The notes: generated from the letters alone by a model not told the origin. 64,000 bases of DNA from Atrina japonica (GCA_030159075.1 BROG01000032.1:380001-444000), one strand, 5' to 3'. Shown: positions 36,070 to 49,599, counted from the first letter of the stretch. Program-made: numbers and translations.

Positions 36070-36560
36070 CTATTTCCTGTGATGCCAATTCTGCAAAATT
36101 CGAAGAATCAACCCCAAAAGTCATGCAGACATTAGCTGTGTAACTCTTTCTTTGAAATAAATTTTAATTAGCTACATGCTGCTTGTAGCACAAATTTGAT
36201 TTGCATTAAATGGGTCTGGCAGCCATAAAAAAACAATAAAAGATTTAATCTTTATCTATTTTCTTATCAGTTACAAAGACAATATAACAATTTGTATCAA
36301 TCCTCTACCAATTAGAGCTGATAGCCTTACCATGCCATTACTCCAACATAAACAAACTAAAAGAAAATGGGAATTTGATTGTGTTGATAAAACCCTGTTG
36401 AAATTTACCTCTCTTCTAAATGAACCAGACTAGTATCATAAATTATTGCTGGTGATAGCACTGTTTTGATTAAGGTTATAAATCTGTAAGCATCTGACTA
36501 ATCACTCATTGATAAGTTAGTCAAATTGAACTGTCCTGTAGAGGGAGGAAATACAAACCA
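36070..36560. other. Repeat-poor, motif-dense stretch (possible regulatory element)
   Basis: It contains ttttaattagctac (homeodomain-like), tttgatttgcattaaatg (octamer/POU-like), cataaaaaaacaataaaag (Hox- and SOX-like), tttcttatcag (GATA-like), and attactccaaca followed by tgactaatcactcattgata. No tandem or mobile repeat is seen. The regulatory call is inference. Confidence 0.3.
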
Positions 36561-36899
36561 TGTATACATTTGTGGAGTTTTTGTGATTCTTAGTGATGTT
36601 TGATTGTTTTTATTTTCCTGGGAGACGCCATGAATGTCAGATGTCAGAAGTGGCTAAAACTAACTTTTGTGGCAGGGAGAATATCTGTAACAATCTATTT
36701 TATTTTTTTTAATGTGGGAGGGATAACAGCAATGTAGGACATGAAATATGAATATTTTAAAAACAAATAATTTACTGGTATTGCTATCACATCTCTAAAC
36801 TGTAGAACTTGACAAACCACAGATGATTTCATAAGGGAACAGACAAACACCTTTAATGATACCAAAATTGTTGATGGAATTGTTAAAATTTTACAAAAT

Positions 36900-37135
36900 A
36901 AGACCCAGCCTTTTTCAATAGTTTCCAAGGCCCCATTCCCAATGCAAAATGAATGTATTTTTCCTAATTTGATAAAAAAAAAAATTCCTCATTTGATGTA
37001 AAAACCATAATGAAAACAAATCAATGCAGAAATCGCGTTACATTAAGGATTATGTGTGTGCAAACAATTTTCCCCAATTTGACAAAAATTCACATTAAAA
37101 TTCCCAGCTGTGTCGCCAATTTCATTTTCCCAAAA
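36900..37135. repeat. Probable old interspersed repeat
   Basis: Phrases tttttcctaatttgataaaa, attcctcatttgatg and ttccccaatttgacaaaaat recur within 150 bases. The opening gtttccaaggccccattccc looks like an element terminus that I have met in bivalve repeats. Boundaries are not resolved. Confidence 0.3.
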
Positions 37136-37180
37136 CCGGCAGAAAAAGGCTCGAAGATGTTTCGTACAAGACAGTACTAT

Positions 37181-37895
37181 AGTAAGATGTATTGGAACAG
37201 TAAAGGAAACCCAAGCATTACAATGAGATGTACTAGAACACAGAAGGAAACCCAAACATTACAATGAGATGAACTGGAACACAGAAGGAAACCCAAACAT
37301 TACAATGAGATGAACTGGAACACTGAAGGAAACCCAAGCATTACAATGAGATGTACTGGAACACTGAAGGAAACCCAAGCATTACAATGAGATGTACTGG
37401 AACACTGAAGGAAACCCAAGCATTACAATGAGATGAACTGGTACACAGAAGGAAACCTAAGCATTACAATGAGATGTACTGGAACACTGAAGGAAACCCA
37501 AACATTACAATGAGATGTACTGGAACACTGAAGGAAACCCAAACATTACAATGAGATGTACTGGAACAGTAAAGGAAACCCAAACATTACAATAAGATGA
37601 ACTGGAACAGTAAAGAAAACCCAAACATTACAATGAGATGAACTGGAACACAGAGGGAAACCCAAGCATTACAATGAGATGTACTGGAACACAGAGGGAA
37701 ACCCAAGCATTACAATGAGATGTACTGGAACACAGAGGGAAACCCAAGCATTACAATGAGATGTACTGGAACAGTAAAGGAAACCCAAGCATTACAATGA
37801 GATGTACTGGAACACAGAGGGAAACCCAAGCATTACAATGAGATGTACTGGAACAGTAAAGAAAACCCAAGCATTACAATGAGATGTACTGGAAA
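37181..37895. repeat. 41-bp tandem array, about 17 copies
   Basis: The unit is ttacaatgagatgtactgga, then acactgaaggaaacccaagca. Variants are acagtaaag, acacagagg and acactgaag in the middle, and aagca against aaaca at the end. The variants are interspersed along the array. Confidence 0.95.
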
Positions 37896-38885
37896 ACATT
37901 AAATGGGAATCAACTCTACACTGGAATAGTCCAGTGGTACTGCAATTGCTGAAAGTCAATAGCGAGGGGTTGTATACATGCATCCAGTGATTTATTCAAC
38001 TTCTAGAGTTAAAGATTGATAATCCTATCATCATAAGGAAGGCTTCGTGTCTGTAGATGAGACCAGAATCATAAGATTCCATGTAAAGATGTAATTTTTG
38101 GTGTTGAAGATTTATTTATTACCCAATTGGAATTTACAAGTACACGTAGGTCAGACTATCTGTAAATGAACCACCAATGTGAAGCTGACAGACTCTACAA
38201 CTGTGTTAAAACTAGTGTGAAATTACATAAACCAAAACTAAATCATTAATTTTTGCTCATGTCATTCAGGCTGTTCTGCCTACATTTTAACAAAAGTGTG
38301 ATTTTTATACATTAAGCTGGAACAGTTGAAATGAGCCTTCAGGGATGGGGAGGTCGGGTAAAAAAGATGATGGATTGAACATCTTTATTAGATGGAAATA
38401 TGGTACTTAAATTAACCTGCTAAATTAGATAAAGATGGGTTAATTTATATACTACAAGTCAATTAATCGTTTGCAATAGATCATGGCAAACGTCTCGTAT
38501 CAGAGAGTATCTGTAGATGATTCATCAAGAGATAAACCACACTCTGTGTTATCAATATGCATTGTTCTGGAGCAAAATGACCTATCCAGATCCTTTGTTC
38601 TTGGAAAGATTCTTAATTTGTAACACCCATTTTATAACAAAAGAACTATTAAGGTCAATGTTTTAACACAGTCTACAGATCGTGTCATATGTCTAAATAC
38701 AACGATAAGTCCTAATGTTAATGCTAGTTCAGCTCCGCCTAAATGTTATATCAAACCAGTCCTAACACTATCCAAGGTCAGCCAAATTGTTGTAACAAAC
38801 CGTTTTTTCAAATTTCACGCTCTGTTATTCTGCATTGCATTATAACACTTTATCTGATTTAGGTTAATATACTCTCATTTCTGAT
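37896..38885. other. No supported feature
   Basis: Non-repetitive sequence between the 41-bp array and a SINE. No exon was found. Confidence 0.45.
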
Positions 38886-39075
38886 CGGCGCAGGTTCAAG
38901 CCCCACTGGAACCTAGGCTGGTTTTTGTGTGAAAGTTTGCCAGTTTAGTTGTGGAAGGCCAGTGGTCTCTTCCTGGGTAACCGGGTTCTCACCTCCACCA
39001 TTAAAAACTGGCCGCCACCATATAACTGAACAATTCTTGTGTGGTGTAAAAAACTAATCAAAATCAAATCAAATT
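38886..39075 (+). mobile_element. SINE family A, tRNA head lost
   Basis: It begins at the B-box (caggttcaagccccactgga). It continues gtgtgaaagtttgccagttt, then agttgtggaaggcc, then agtggtctcttcctgggtaa, and ends in a tcaaaatcaaatcaaatt tail. It is in the opposite orientation to the other long copies in the window. Confidence 0.8.
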
Positions 39076-39102
39076 AAGTTAATTTACTATTTCAGTTTCA
39101 GA

Positions 39103-39320
39103 TACTGTATATGTTTTTAAATTAGCGCACACATATTTTACTCAGAGGGCATCGACTTATTAGTGCAATTTTGAAATCGTGCAATAAATTTAATTAGTTT
39201 TGTCATGTATAAATAAGGACAGCATGGAAAAATTTTAGCGCTGCTCTCGAATTAGTGCAATGACTTGACTGCGAAAGGCGCTAATATTAGAATACCACTA
39301 AAATAAGTACACGTACAGTA
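39103..39320. mobile_element. Inverted-end element with tactgta termini
   Basis: It starts tactgtatatgtttttaaat and continues tagcgc. It ends gcgctaatattag, then acgtacagta. The phrase attagtgca occurs in both halves. It is consistent with a short non-autonomous DNA element. TA flanks are not decisive. Confidence 0.5.
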
Positions 39321-41080
39321 ACTAGTAAAATACAATACACTTCTTTCTACGTAACTGCAATCCTGAAAAATAAGGTGGCAAAATGATACAGAAAAAATGA
39401 TGTCAAGGGAGAAGGAGTTGCTGTTACAATATTACCAAACGAGAAAATGTATCAATCTGCTGACAAAGGTTACAGGAAGGGATTATTATATTTAAGAAAA
39501 TGTTTAAAAATCTGGAAATATGGAATCCACAACTTTTTCGGTATGGTATTCCAGGAGGTTTTTACTGTGCATATAGTAAGACAACTGGACGAAAAGAAAA
39601 TTAATCTGGTAAAAAAACAAAACTATTTTTAATGTATAACCTAGTTCAACTATACATGTAGTGGTCAAGATAAAAAAAAAAGCATATACTGAATGTATAA
39701 CTAAAATCATCCATAGTTCATTTACACTTCCATTAAATCTTATCAAGTTTTTCACAAAAACTCATATCCTGTAGTTTATACCTTATAACAAATTGATAGC
39801 TATGGTGCCATTAAGTATACAAATGCTATCACTTTGCACAATACAAGACATGCTCTCCTAATATCAATATTTTCTATCTGGCCATGGCCGGTAGCTGATC
39901 ATCATCGTTGAGCCCACATGAGGAATCCAACTAATAGATCCAATATCCAGATTCTATATAGATAGTGTAGCATGTCGCCTTAACTAACATTGGAAATTTG
40001 TCTTAGAAATTTGTCCTATTATATTATAAAAACAATTATGTATCTTATATTTGCAATTAATTCATATATTATGTACAAGTATACCGTGATTCTTAGAGAA
40101 CTTGGAGGAGAGTTTGGGGGGGGGGTAACAAACTTCCAATACCTATTTTGACCATATAGATGTTATATGCAAAAATATAAAAAAAAACTTAGCTATTTCA
40201 TTATTTAATATTTCTATGATATGCCATATAGCCTTGAATATTTTTTGTTCAAAATGCATTCCTCACACTCTTCTGTAGGTAATACAATAACAGTATGCTC
40301 TCTTTTATAAAATACAGCAATTGTATAATTCAGCAGTTGCATGCCTAAAACACTTTTTCCAAACTTATTAAATTATCCAGCAGATAAATGTCTACATACA
40401 CATGTAGATGTTGGATGGATTTGGCTTTATTTTATAAGTACGATTCACAGAGGTATAAAATCATTGAATTTATCAAGACTAGACATACATGTATCATGCA
40501 AATTGAATTAACTGGAACATATTTTAACCATTTCATTGGCAATAGATTTTTCAGTTGTTTCCGATCACCTGCTCTGGAATCAATAACCATCATCAAAGTA
40601 AAATGGCCACTGATGGATGCCACGTTGCTTTTGGGAGATGCCAAAAATAAGTAGAAATTTGTCTTTAGAGACCACACAGGGCATAATTATCAGATAATCG
40701 TTTTAGAAAATCTGTCTCTAAACAAAGGATCAGGAAATGACCAAAGAACATATAATCAAAAGCATGGATTTATCTTTGTTTCAGTGGTGTTTAATGCCAT
40801 GGTGACTACTCTGTTTCACTAAATTGAATGCTGAGTCACCTGTTCGATACCAGTTGTTGAGACGTCTGTACCAATTGTGAAGAGGGTTTGTTTCTTACTT
40901 AATTCATTTAGATTTGACTGTGGATTCACTTTGGGTGTGACTGGTCAACCGTTGATGCTAATACTCCTCCAAGGCACCTGATTCTAACTTGGGATTTCCA
41001 GAGGTCCGTGTTTGTCCAATCTTCACCAGATTTGTATATGTATCGTGGACATCTTGAAGATTTATACTTTGATATCTGAG
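39321..41080. other. Mostly featureless; motif-rich patch at 40540-40660
   Basis: The patch reads ccgatcacctgctctggaat, then caataaccatcatcaaag, then taaaatggccactg, with E-box-, TCF- and YY1-like cores. It is also open in the plus frame, without domains. Confidence 0.3.
40113..40128 (+). repeat. Short G run
   Basis: It is a run of about ten G following gagagttt. It is of minor note. Confidence 0.6.
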
Positions 41081-41274
41081 TTTTTTTTATATTCAACAAC
41101 TTTTCAGCTGTACAGTTGTTCAGTTGCACTGCAGCCATTTTTTAATGATCGAGGTGAGAACATAGTAACAATGTACCCAGGAAGAGACCACCAGTCTTCC
41201 ACAAGTAAACTGGCAAACTTTCTCATAAATCAGCATAAAATCCAGCAGGATTCAAATCTGCACTGACTACAGAT
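41081..41274 (-). mobile_element. SINE family A, head lost
   Basis: It contains tattcaacaacttttcagct, gtacccaggaagagaccacc, aaactggcaaactttctcat and a B-box remnant, ggattcaaatctgc. The tRNA A-box is missing. Confidence 0.65.
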
Positions 41275-41298
41275 CCAAAAAAGAATTGAAATGAAATA

Positions 41299-41471
41299 CA
41301 GTCAAATTTGTTTTAAGAGAATGTCCAAGGGAAGAGGCAAAAATGGTTGCATATAACAGGTGGTCTCTTAATTCAGATGATTTGAATAGGAAAAATACAC
41401 TTTGGGAGTCATATGTTTAGGCCAGATAAGGCAGGTAGTCTTTTACATCAGTGAGTTGTTAAGGCAGACTG
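41299..41471. mobile_element. TA-flanked MITE, cagtgaaacctgt family (diverged)
   Basis: It starts cagtcaaatttgttttaaga after TA and ends taaggcagactg before TA. The interior acaggtggtctcttaat and aggcaggtagtcttttacat align with the copies at 29485 and 31776. Confidence 0.55.
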
Positions 41472-41776
41472 TACTTAGAAAAAAAAAACAGCACAAATGA
41501 ACTACTTGATCATCAACTTATGGGGAGAATCCTGATAAACAAGCTATGTACAATGTACATCCACCTTGATTACTGACTGTCTAGGTGGGGGGTGGTTTAA
41601 AGAAAAAGTCAAGCACAAGCATGAACACTTTGCTGATTGGGAGGAGACTTTTGAGGTTTGGCAGCACTTGGGTGAACACTTTACTTATTGACGGAAGGGA
41701 AAGACACCAGAATAGATAGTCTAGTCATTTCACCATGTGGTCTGTGAATGAAATATCAAATTTGGAAATAAGTTTT

Positions 41777-41880
41777 CTAATCTCTCTCTCTTTCTCCTAA
41801 AGATTAGCTCTTGTATCTGATCTCTCTCTCTCTCAATGGAGATGGATGGATGTATGGATGGACAGATGGAGAGATGGATG
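41777..41880. repeat. (TC)n runs and (GGAT)n run
   Basis: Two short ctctctct stretches are followed by imperfect gatggatggatg repeats. Confidence 0.85.
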
Positions 41881-42448
41881 TTACATCTGTGTTCCACATA
41901 CGTATTTATTATGTAGCTACATGTAATTATCCTATGTGAATGTATAAAGGCACAAGATCATCATCAACATATGTTACACCTAAAAACTGAAATCGACATG
42001 ACATGATACTCCCTGATTACTATCTAATTGTGTGGAAAACATTTGAATCAGGCAAATCTTCTCCCATATTACAATTCCACATGTGTGCACTTGATTTATA
42101 CAAATTTAATGAGATAAACTATTTTCTGTACTTACTAAATAATTCTAAACTGTTAAAGCAATATGTGGCATCTTAAAAATGTCTCTGTTTTATGAGATCT
42201 AATATTGATAGATTTCTTAAAGGATAATTGATAAGTATGCATTATGAGAATCAGTTATGATGAATATCTCAAAGGATGATTTTTTAAAATCTTCGCGTAT
42301 TTTCAGTGTGTTTATCTTATTTTATTATTATACATGTATATATATTTTTGGCATTCACACAAAACAACATGCAGTATAAAGTAACTTAATACAGACTAGG
42401 AGAGTGTTGATATTTTATACTTGTTTTGCTATGACTCTAGGCTGACTC

Positions 42449-42518
42449 TAATGTGGTATCTCTGCCACCTAATGTGGTATCTCTGCCACCTAATGTGGTA
42501 TCTCTGCACTAAGGTGGT
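42449..42518. repeat. 21-bp tandem repeat, three copies
   Basis: taatgtggtatctctgccac occurs three times, the last one truncated. Confidence 0.9.
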
Positions 42519-42802
42519 AGATACCTTATCAGTTATGATACAGATATTTCTAAACCAAGTAAGAAATTTAGCTAGGGGAGGCTTTATCAAAAGCGTCAAG
42601 GTTCTTTCACATACATGTACCAACTAAATCTCTTATATAGCTCTCTCACTTCATTCTGCTATTGTGGATTTGTTTTAAAATTTAGATACAGAGCAGTCCA
42701 TTTTATAAATGGGTGATACCATGACTGTAATTTTGGTACCTTAAATATTTTTGAAGAAAAAAGAACATATTACAACATAATATTACCTATCTATTTTTTG
42801 GA

Positions 42803-42870
42803 TTGAGTCCCACTTGACCCTATTTTAACTGACTTTGTGAAGAAATTTGCTAGTTTTCTTGTGGAATGCC
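42803..42870 (+). mobile_element. SINE family A, small fragment
   Basis: gagtcccacttgaccc followed by gaaatttgctagttttcttg and tggaatgcc matches the zone after the B-box of family A. Confidence 0.4.
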
Positions 42871-44175
42871 AAACGGAAAGATATAAAACTCATCTAATTT
42901 AGATAAATAGTTTGACAATTATGCTGAATTTGATTCATACAATAATCTCAATTTGAAAGAAATATCCAAATAGTAAAAAAGAAAATGCGAGACAGAAAAT
43001 GATACATATAACATGTGTATTCTCCAGTCAGAGAACACAGCCATTTTTTTGCACCATTTTCTGTTTTATCTAATTATTCCTGTCGCTATTACTCCATATC
43101 CTAGATATTTCACAATCGGATATTTTCATCTAGAAATATCATTCCTTGTAGCATTCAGATTTCATTTTAAATTATGCCAGTTGAAAACAAAGATATTATA
43201 TAACATGCTATTCATAATGTGTGAAACAACTCACAAATCAACTGTTTGTTTTCCCCTTTGCAACAAAGTGCCGCATCTCTCAGATGACAAGACAATTTTT
43301 CTGAAGCCAAGTTCATGATTAATAAAATTGTACAGCAAAATAATACTTAATTCATTTACATGTGATCTATTGCAGAACCAAATAAACTTGATTATCCGAC
43401 ATAGAAAGTCAGAAGATGCCGAAATGGAGGTTTATAGAATTAGATCGGCATGATACAGAACTTCATGGTTTATCAAAATGTCTCTACGCGTCCATATTAA
43501 TTGTTCATCTAATAAATGACTCACGATATTGGAGAGCTCTAATTTTATTTTTGCAGTGATGGAATTTCATGTTGAAGTCATTTTTGTCAAAGCAACAATT
43601 GTTAATGTTTCTAGTTAAGATGATCCAAATCAAATTTCCTGAAATTGACGTTTATTGTCATTGGACTCTAGTACTGAAAATTGATTAATGGTGTGAGAGA
43701 GGCGAAATTCTGCTCTGTCGAATATCGCCAATAGTTAAGTATGCAAATCAGGCTTGAGGACTGTCTGCTGAATTTTCTCACTTCACTTTTTTGATGACAG
43801 TGAGATTGACTTAAGTGTTTTCGTTGTTTTTCTTGGTAGCTGTTTCGAGGCTGTATCACAATCATCTGTGGATTGACTCAATTATCGCCAGTTGCAACTT
43901 AATGCCCTAATGTCACATGTAATCAACAAGCATATTTTCTGACCAAACAAACCTCATGTAAAACAAGTGATTGTTCATTTCCTTTCTTTATTACATTTTT
44001 ACAGCATACAATATGGTGACTCAATACCTCCATAAGTCACCTAGTGTAGTGTTTGGGCATTTTCCTGAATGGGTTAAAGCACTGGTTGACAATGGTTGTA
44101 GCCTTGCTTGAATATGATCTTTAATATGGGTAATTTGCCTGAACAATTCTCGAAGGTTGGTGATCTTTTCTTTGG
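42871..44175. other. No supported gene; repeat-poor stretch at 43450-43900
   Basis: This part is freer of repeats than its surroundings. A 101-codon plus frame at 43013-43318 shows no domain. The stretch could be conserved intronic sequence, but that cannot be judged without alignment. Confidence 0.3.
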
Positions 44176-44586
44176 ATGGTCAACACAACTCTTTGTGGGA
44201 TGATTATCTCGGTCCATAGCAATGGTCAACACAACTCATTGTGGGATGATTATCTCGGTCCATAGCAATGGTCAACACAACTCATTGTTGGATGATTATC
44301 TCAGTCCATAGCAATGGTCAGAACAACTTACTGAGAGAAGATTATCTCAGTCCATAGCAATGGTCAACATAACTCTCAAAGGGAAGATTATCTCAGTCCA
44401 TAGCAATGGATGGTCAACACAACTCATTGAGGTAGGTTTACCTCAGTCCATAGCAATGGTCAACACAACTCATTGTGGGAAGGTTATCTCAGTCCATAGC
44501 AATGGTCAACACAACTCACTGAGGGAAGATTATATCAATCCATAGCAAAGGTCAGAACAACTTACTGAGAGAAGATTCAATGGTCA
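44176..44586. repeat. 46-bp tandem array, about 9 copies
   Basis: The unit is atggtcaacacaactcattg, then tgggatgattatctc, then ggtccatagca. Copies drift from left to right (ggatgattatctcgg, then gaagattatctcag). The last one is cut short. Confidence 0.95.
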
Positions 44587-44634
44587 ATTTATGCACAATC
44601 TAATTAGAACTCGTTGTCATAGTCCTCACAAGAA

Positions 44635-44657
44635 CCCCCCCCCCCCCTAAAAAAAAA
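44635..44657 (+). repeat. C13 followed by A-run
   Basis: Thirteen C, then t, then a run of A. It is a mononucleotide junction likely to vary in length. Confidence 0.9.
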
Positions 44658-45605
44658 ATCAAGCTAATGTCATACAAACATATCCACTATCTTCTGTGTG
44701 TGTAGATTACAACAGATTACTGAAATATTTTCTACATTATATCAGTAGAGATTTCAACATACTTTACTGCAATTATTGACCCATACAACAAAGAATCAAT
44801 GGAAGAACGCAATCTCAAGAATTTACACAAATACACATGCCAGAGACAGAACAACATGCAAACTATTATGTAATTTGAAGAGGGAAGTATAGTTGTTACC
44901 TGTATGTTACCTGGATAAAGTACACCTGTGATAACATCATTACCTCCTCCACATTATCATCTTGTATAACAATTCACCCTCTGACATATTTTATACATAT
45001 ACAAACATACTTTTATGTGTGAATAACCGGCTCTCTAAACATATAAAAATTGCAAAACTGTGCAGATTTGCAGATGTTTGCATGCCTACCTGGCAAAAAC
45101 CCAGTTTTTTGTTGTTGCTCTTTATTTAGGTATCTTAATACCCAGGTAGCTTATACATAAATATAAATTGTTAAAGCTAGAATCACAAAAACCGAACTTT
45201 AACCATTTTTATACATCTACAGAAAACAAAGAACTTAAAAACTTTTAAATACATTGCGAAACACTTTTGTTTTCTACTTTACCAGAATATACAGTAAAAT
45301 GCATTACCATGAAGTATTATTCTAAAGTGGATACCAGATACATAAACATGCATTACCTGTTTATATAAACAAGAACATAATTGTGTATATGTAACTGATG
45401 CCAAGACAGCATCAATACAAAATGTCTATACAGTCATTTTCATTAAATACATTAAATAAGTAATAAACCTAAGAGAATAAAATTCTAGTACTGTAATTTC
45501 TGAAATGTATACAGATTTTTATGTAGTAGAATTTGCTCTCAGCAGTAACCATTTTCAAAATGCAATACATGCATGTACATGTATATATACACTGTAATAT
45601 AATAC
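44658..45605. other. No supported feature
   Basis: A/T-rich DNA with catgtacatgtatatata-type strings. Nothing coding is seen. Confidence 0.45.
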
Positions 45606-45722
45606 GTTGGAACAGTTAGCTTTCATGAGAGACCACCCGTCTTGTGAGACAATGTTCTGAAAACCAACCATTTTAACAATCCTTCAAATAAGACCCCTCT
45701 TGAGAGATTGATTGTCTTCAGT
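45606..45722. mobile_element. Fragment of the cagtgaaacctgt element
   Basis: The stretch from ttggaacagttagctttcat to agagaccacccgtcttgtga, and on to agacccctcttgagag, aligns with the left two-thirds of the family. No right end is seen. Confidence 0.45.
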
Positions 45723-46423
45723 CCCCAAAGCTGAAGGTGAAGTCCTTTGACTAAAATGTACTGAAAAGGTCCAGGGTACCCAAGCTTACATTTGTTTTTG
45801 AAAAACCATTCAGAAAGGGATAGACACATGTAAACTCTCTGTTAAATGTTCCAAGACATGTAGTCCATCTCTGCCTTCCCTTGTTCCAACAGGAAGAAAT
45901 GCTACACACATTTACAATTTTTTTCATTAATACATCTCTGGCTTAGAGGGTAAATCTAATTACTGGATTTCCCTGGCATCAATGTCATTTTCTTTTTAAT
46001 CTAAAACAGTTATTTATGGTCCAAGCTTACACTGTGTAATAATAAGAGACTTTCTGAATTATACGATCCTAAAAGAAATAAACATGAAAGCTGATTGTCA
46101 ATACCAAGAAGGGTCAACAGCATTTCTGCTGTAGGTATATATGCGAGTAATATCACTGTGCAATAAATGATTTGTACAGATGACAATGTAGTCCTTTTTT
46201 AAAAAAGATAGACACACCTTACATCGGCTCATTACCAGTACTCGTATTCACTGTACATGTAATTAGGATTTATTTTTACTTAAAAGAAAGAAAATTTGAT
46301 TTGAATTCTAAAAAATGTTGCCACCAGCTAGAAAACAAAAATCCCTAACTTTTCCCAAACTGTGACCTTTACTGACCACTACCATCCTATTTCATCAGCT
46401 TATATCAGCTTTCATCATCATCC

Positions 46424-47229
46424 TATATCTAGTGACAGGGTAATGCAAGAGAGAGGGTATATCTAGTGACAGGGTAATGCAAGAGAGAGGGTATATCTAG
46501 TGACAAGGTAATGCAAGAGAGAGGGTATATCTAGTGACAGGGTAATGCAAGAGAGAGGGTATATCTAGTGACAAGGTAATGCAAGAGAGGGGGTATATCT
46601 AGTGACAAGGTAATGCAAGAGAGAGGGTATATCTAGTGACAGGGTAATGCAGTGAGAGAGGGGTATATATCTAGTGACAGGAGGTAATGCAAGAGAGGGG
46701 TATATCTAGTGGGGTAATGCATATATCTAGTGACAGGGTAATGCAAGAGAGGGGGTATATCTGGTGACAGGGTAAGGGGGTATATCTAGCAAGAGAGAGG
46801 GTATATCTAGTGACAGGGTAATGCAAGAGAGGGGGTATATCTAGTGACAGGGTAATGCAAGAGAGAGGGTATATCTAGTGACAGGGTAATGCAAGAGAGG
46901 GGGTATATCTAAGTATATCTAGACAGGGTAAGAGAGGGGGTGCAGGGTAATGCAAGAGAGGGGGGATATATCTAGTGACAGGGTAATATATCTAGTGCAA
47001 ATGCAGAGGGGGGTAATGCAAGAGAGGGGGGATATCTAGTGACAGGGCAAGAGAGGGGGTAATGCAAATGGAGAGAGGGTATATCTAGTGACAGGGTAAT
47101 GCAAGAGAGGGGGTATATCTAGTGACAGGGTAATGCAAGAGAGGGGGTATATCTAGTGACAGGGTAATGCAAGAGAGGGGGTATATCTGGTGACAGGGTA
47201 ATGCAAGAGAGGGGGTATATCTAATGACA
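46424..47229. repeat. 34-bp tandem array, about 23 copies, with a scrambled centre
   Basis: The unit is tatatctagtgacagggtaa, then tgcaagagagaggg. The outer parts are regular. Between about 46650 and 47060 units are cut, fused and out of phase (for example tatatctaagtatatctaga). That suggests repeated breakage and repair inside the array, or an assembly problem. Confidence 0.92.
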
Positions 47230-47810
47230 ATGAGGGAGTCTTAATGACATAAAAATAAGTTAAAATGAGTAAAAACTGACACAAAAAATGTAGGAAATTC
47301 AAGTATGCAGTAAAAAGACACTACTACAGAGAGGAAAGATAAACAAGGTGAAGATACAGCAACTGGAAGAAAGGTCATCAGTTTTAAGGGTCATTTTGAA
47401 TTAATATGCATTATGTACATATACATGTATACAACAATACAATATGTCAACAAACATTGAAGAAGAAAAATCACTGACATTAAGCCCTCTCTGAACATTT
47501 TAAACCCTCTTAAAGAGTTGAAGTTTATTTTTAATATTAAATCTTAATCCCAAAGTAATTGTAATCAATTTCACCTACTTTAAGTACTATATTATAATTT
47601 AATTGTTCTGTATAGAGTTATTGACTTGGAAAAATACAATGTGGACTCAATACTTTTTGACATAAAATATGTTTCAATATCTGTGAGTGCATTTAAAGGC
47701 AAACACTAAATTCAAGTATCTTCAAAGAATGAAAAGGCTATATATGTTACTTAAGTAAAAGTTTTGACAAGCCTCAGTAATACCATGTGTTTATTTAGTT
47801 GAAAAAAATA
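47230..47810. other. No supported feature
   Basis: A short non-repetitive spacer between two minisatellites. Confidence 0.5.
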
Positions 47811-48345
47811 TGTATATAAAGTCCATTAGCAGACAGGGGGTTGATATTTGTGTATATAGAGTCGATTAGCAGACAGGGGGTGAATATGTGTGTATATAGT
47901 CAATAAACAGACAGGGGGTGGATATGTGGGTATATAGTCAATAAACAGACAGGGGGTGGATATGTGTGTGTATAGTCAATAAACAGACAGGGGGTGGATA
48001 TGTGTGTGTATATAGTCAATAAACAGACAGGGGGTGGATATGTGTGTGTATATAGTCAATAAACAGACAGGGGTGGATATGTGGGTATATATAGTCAATA
48101 AACAGACAGGGGGTGGATATGTGGGTATATATAGTCAATAAACAGACAGGGGGTGGATATGTGGGTATATATAGTCAATAAACAGACAGGGGATGGATAT
48201 GTGGGTATATAGTCAATAAACAGACAGGGGGTGGATATGTGGATATATATAGTCAATAAACAGACAATGGGTGGATATGTGGGTCAGGGGGTTGATATGT
48301 GGGTATATATAGTCAATAAACAGACAGGGGGTGGATATGTGGGTA
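47811..48345. repeat. About 40-bp tandem array, 13 copies
   Basis: The unit contains agtcaataaacagacagggg, then gtggatatgtgggtatata. The first two copies are diverged (agtccattagcagaca). Length differs by a short ta variation in the spacer. Confidence 0.93.
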
Positions 48346-48860
48346 AGTATTAAGACAATTAGTATGTACGTACAGTAAGAAGGAATAAAAAATAAGAAAA
48401 CTTGACTGATAAATTTTTGAATATTTTAAACATTTACATACATTATATAAATATTACATTCACTCAGCCTCGGTCAACAATGCTTTCTTGGGGTGAAAAT
48501 ATGCAATACCACCCTCTCATGAATGTAATATTTATTTTATCGTACCGAGTGTCATATTTGTTTGCTTTAACATATTACCATACATATTTTACATCTCAAG
48601 TATTAACCAGCGAGCTAAAAAATACAAAACAAATAGCCTACAAACGTTTTGGCTAAGACGAAAAGCTCTCACTGGGACAAACTGTACGCACATAACGTTG
48701 GCACATGTGATATTTTTGAAATGTCACCCTGACTTTTTTATCTTTGTTAACTGAGCGGTGACATTTATAATTTTCACATCTCTCTCAACCAATCAGATTT
48801 ACAAGATTTTGATATACAGTCAAACTTATATATAAAGTCTATCAGTGATTTCTTTGATAT

Positions 48861-48978
<118 letters not shown>

Positions 48979-49599
48979 CCAGAAATTAAAATAGAAAAAT
49001 TCTAATCTCTTTCTTTTCAATTTTCTTTCTTTCATTTATAATATACATAATTATCATTTCATGAATGCTACAACCAGTACAATAAATTTAAAATGGAAAA
49101 TATTTGTGTATAAACATGTTCAGATTTATTCAATTAAAATTATTTGTTGGAATTTGCAAATTGATCAAAAGAAATCTAAAAGAAAGAAAAGATCTATGAG
49201 ATATGAATAATTAATATTCATAAATGACACAGATAAATGGATTTCTATAAAGTGCTACTGAAAATATTTAAAATACCTCCATTTGAGATAAGCTGTCCTT
49301 TCTCTCAAAAAGATTTAAATACTGATCACACATATTCCTTAGGAAAGTCATAAAATAAATTTTTACTTGCTAGAATGTCATAATTCTGTTGTCATCAAAG
49401 CAATATACTACACTGCAGTGCCACTAAGTGGAAAAGGAATTGAATATGTCTGTATTTTTTTTTTACCATCTTGAAAAAAGAATGAATTTCAGATTAAATC
49501 TAAGGTCAATTGTCCAACAGATTCAGTGACCTTATTTTTGCTGTCCACACTGTGATAAGATCAAAGCCAGTCAAATTATGGCAGGAATGCAAAAATTGG

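Noticed and set aside
40926..41138. Minus-strand frame starting MAAVQLNNC
   Set aside because: It begins inside a SINE family A copy and has no domain.
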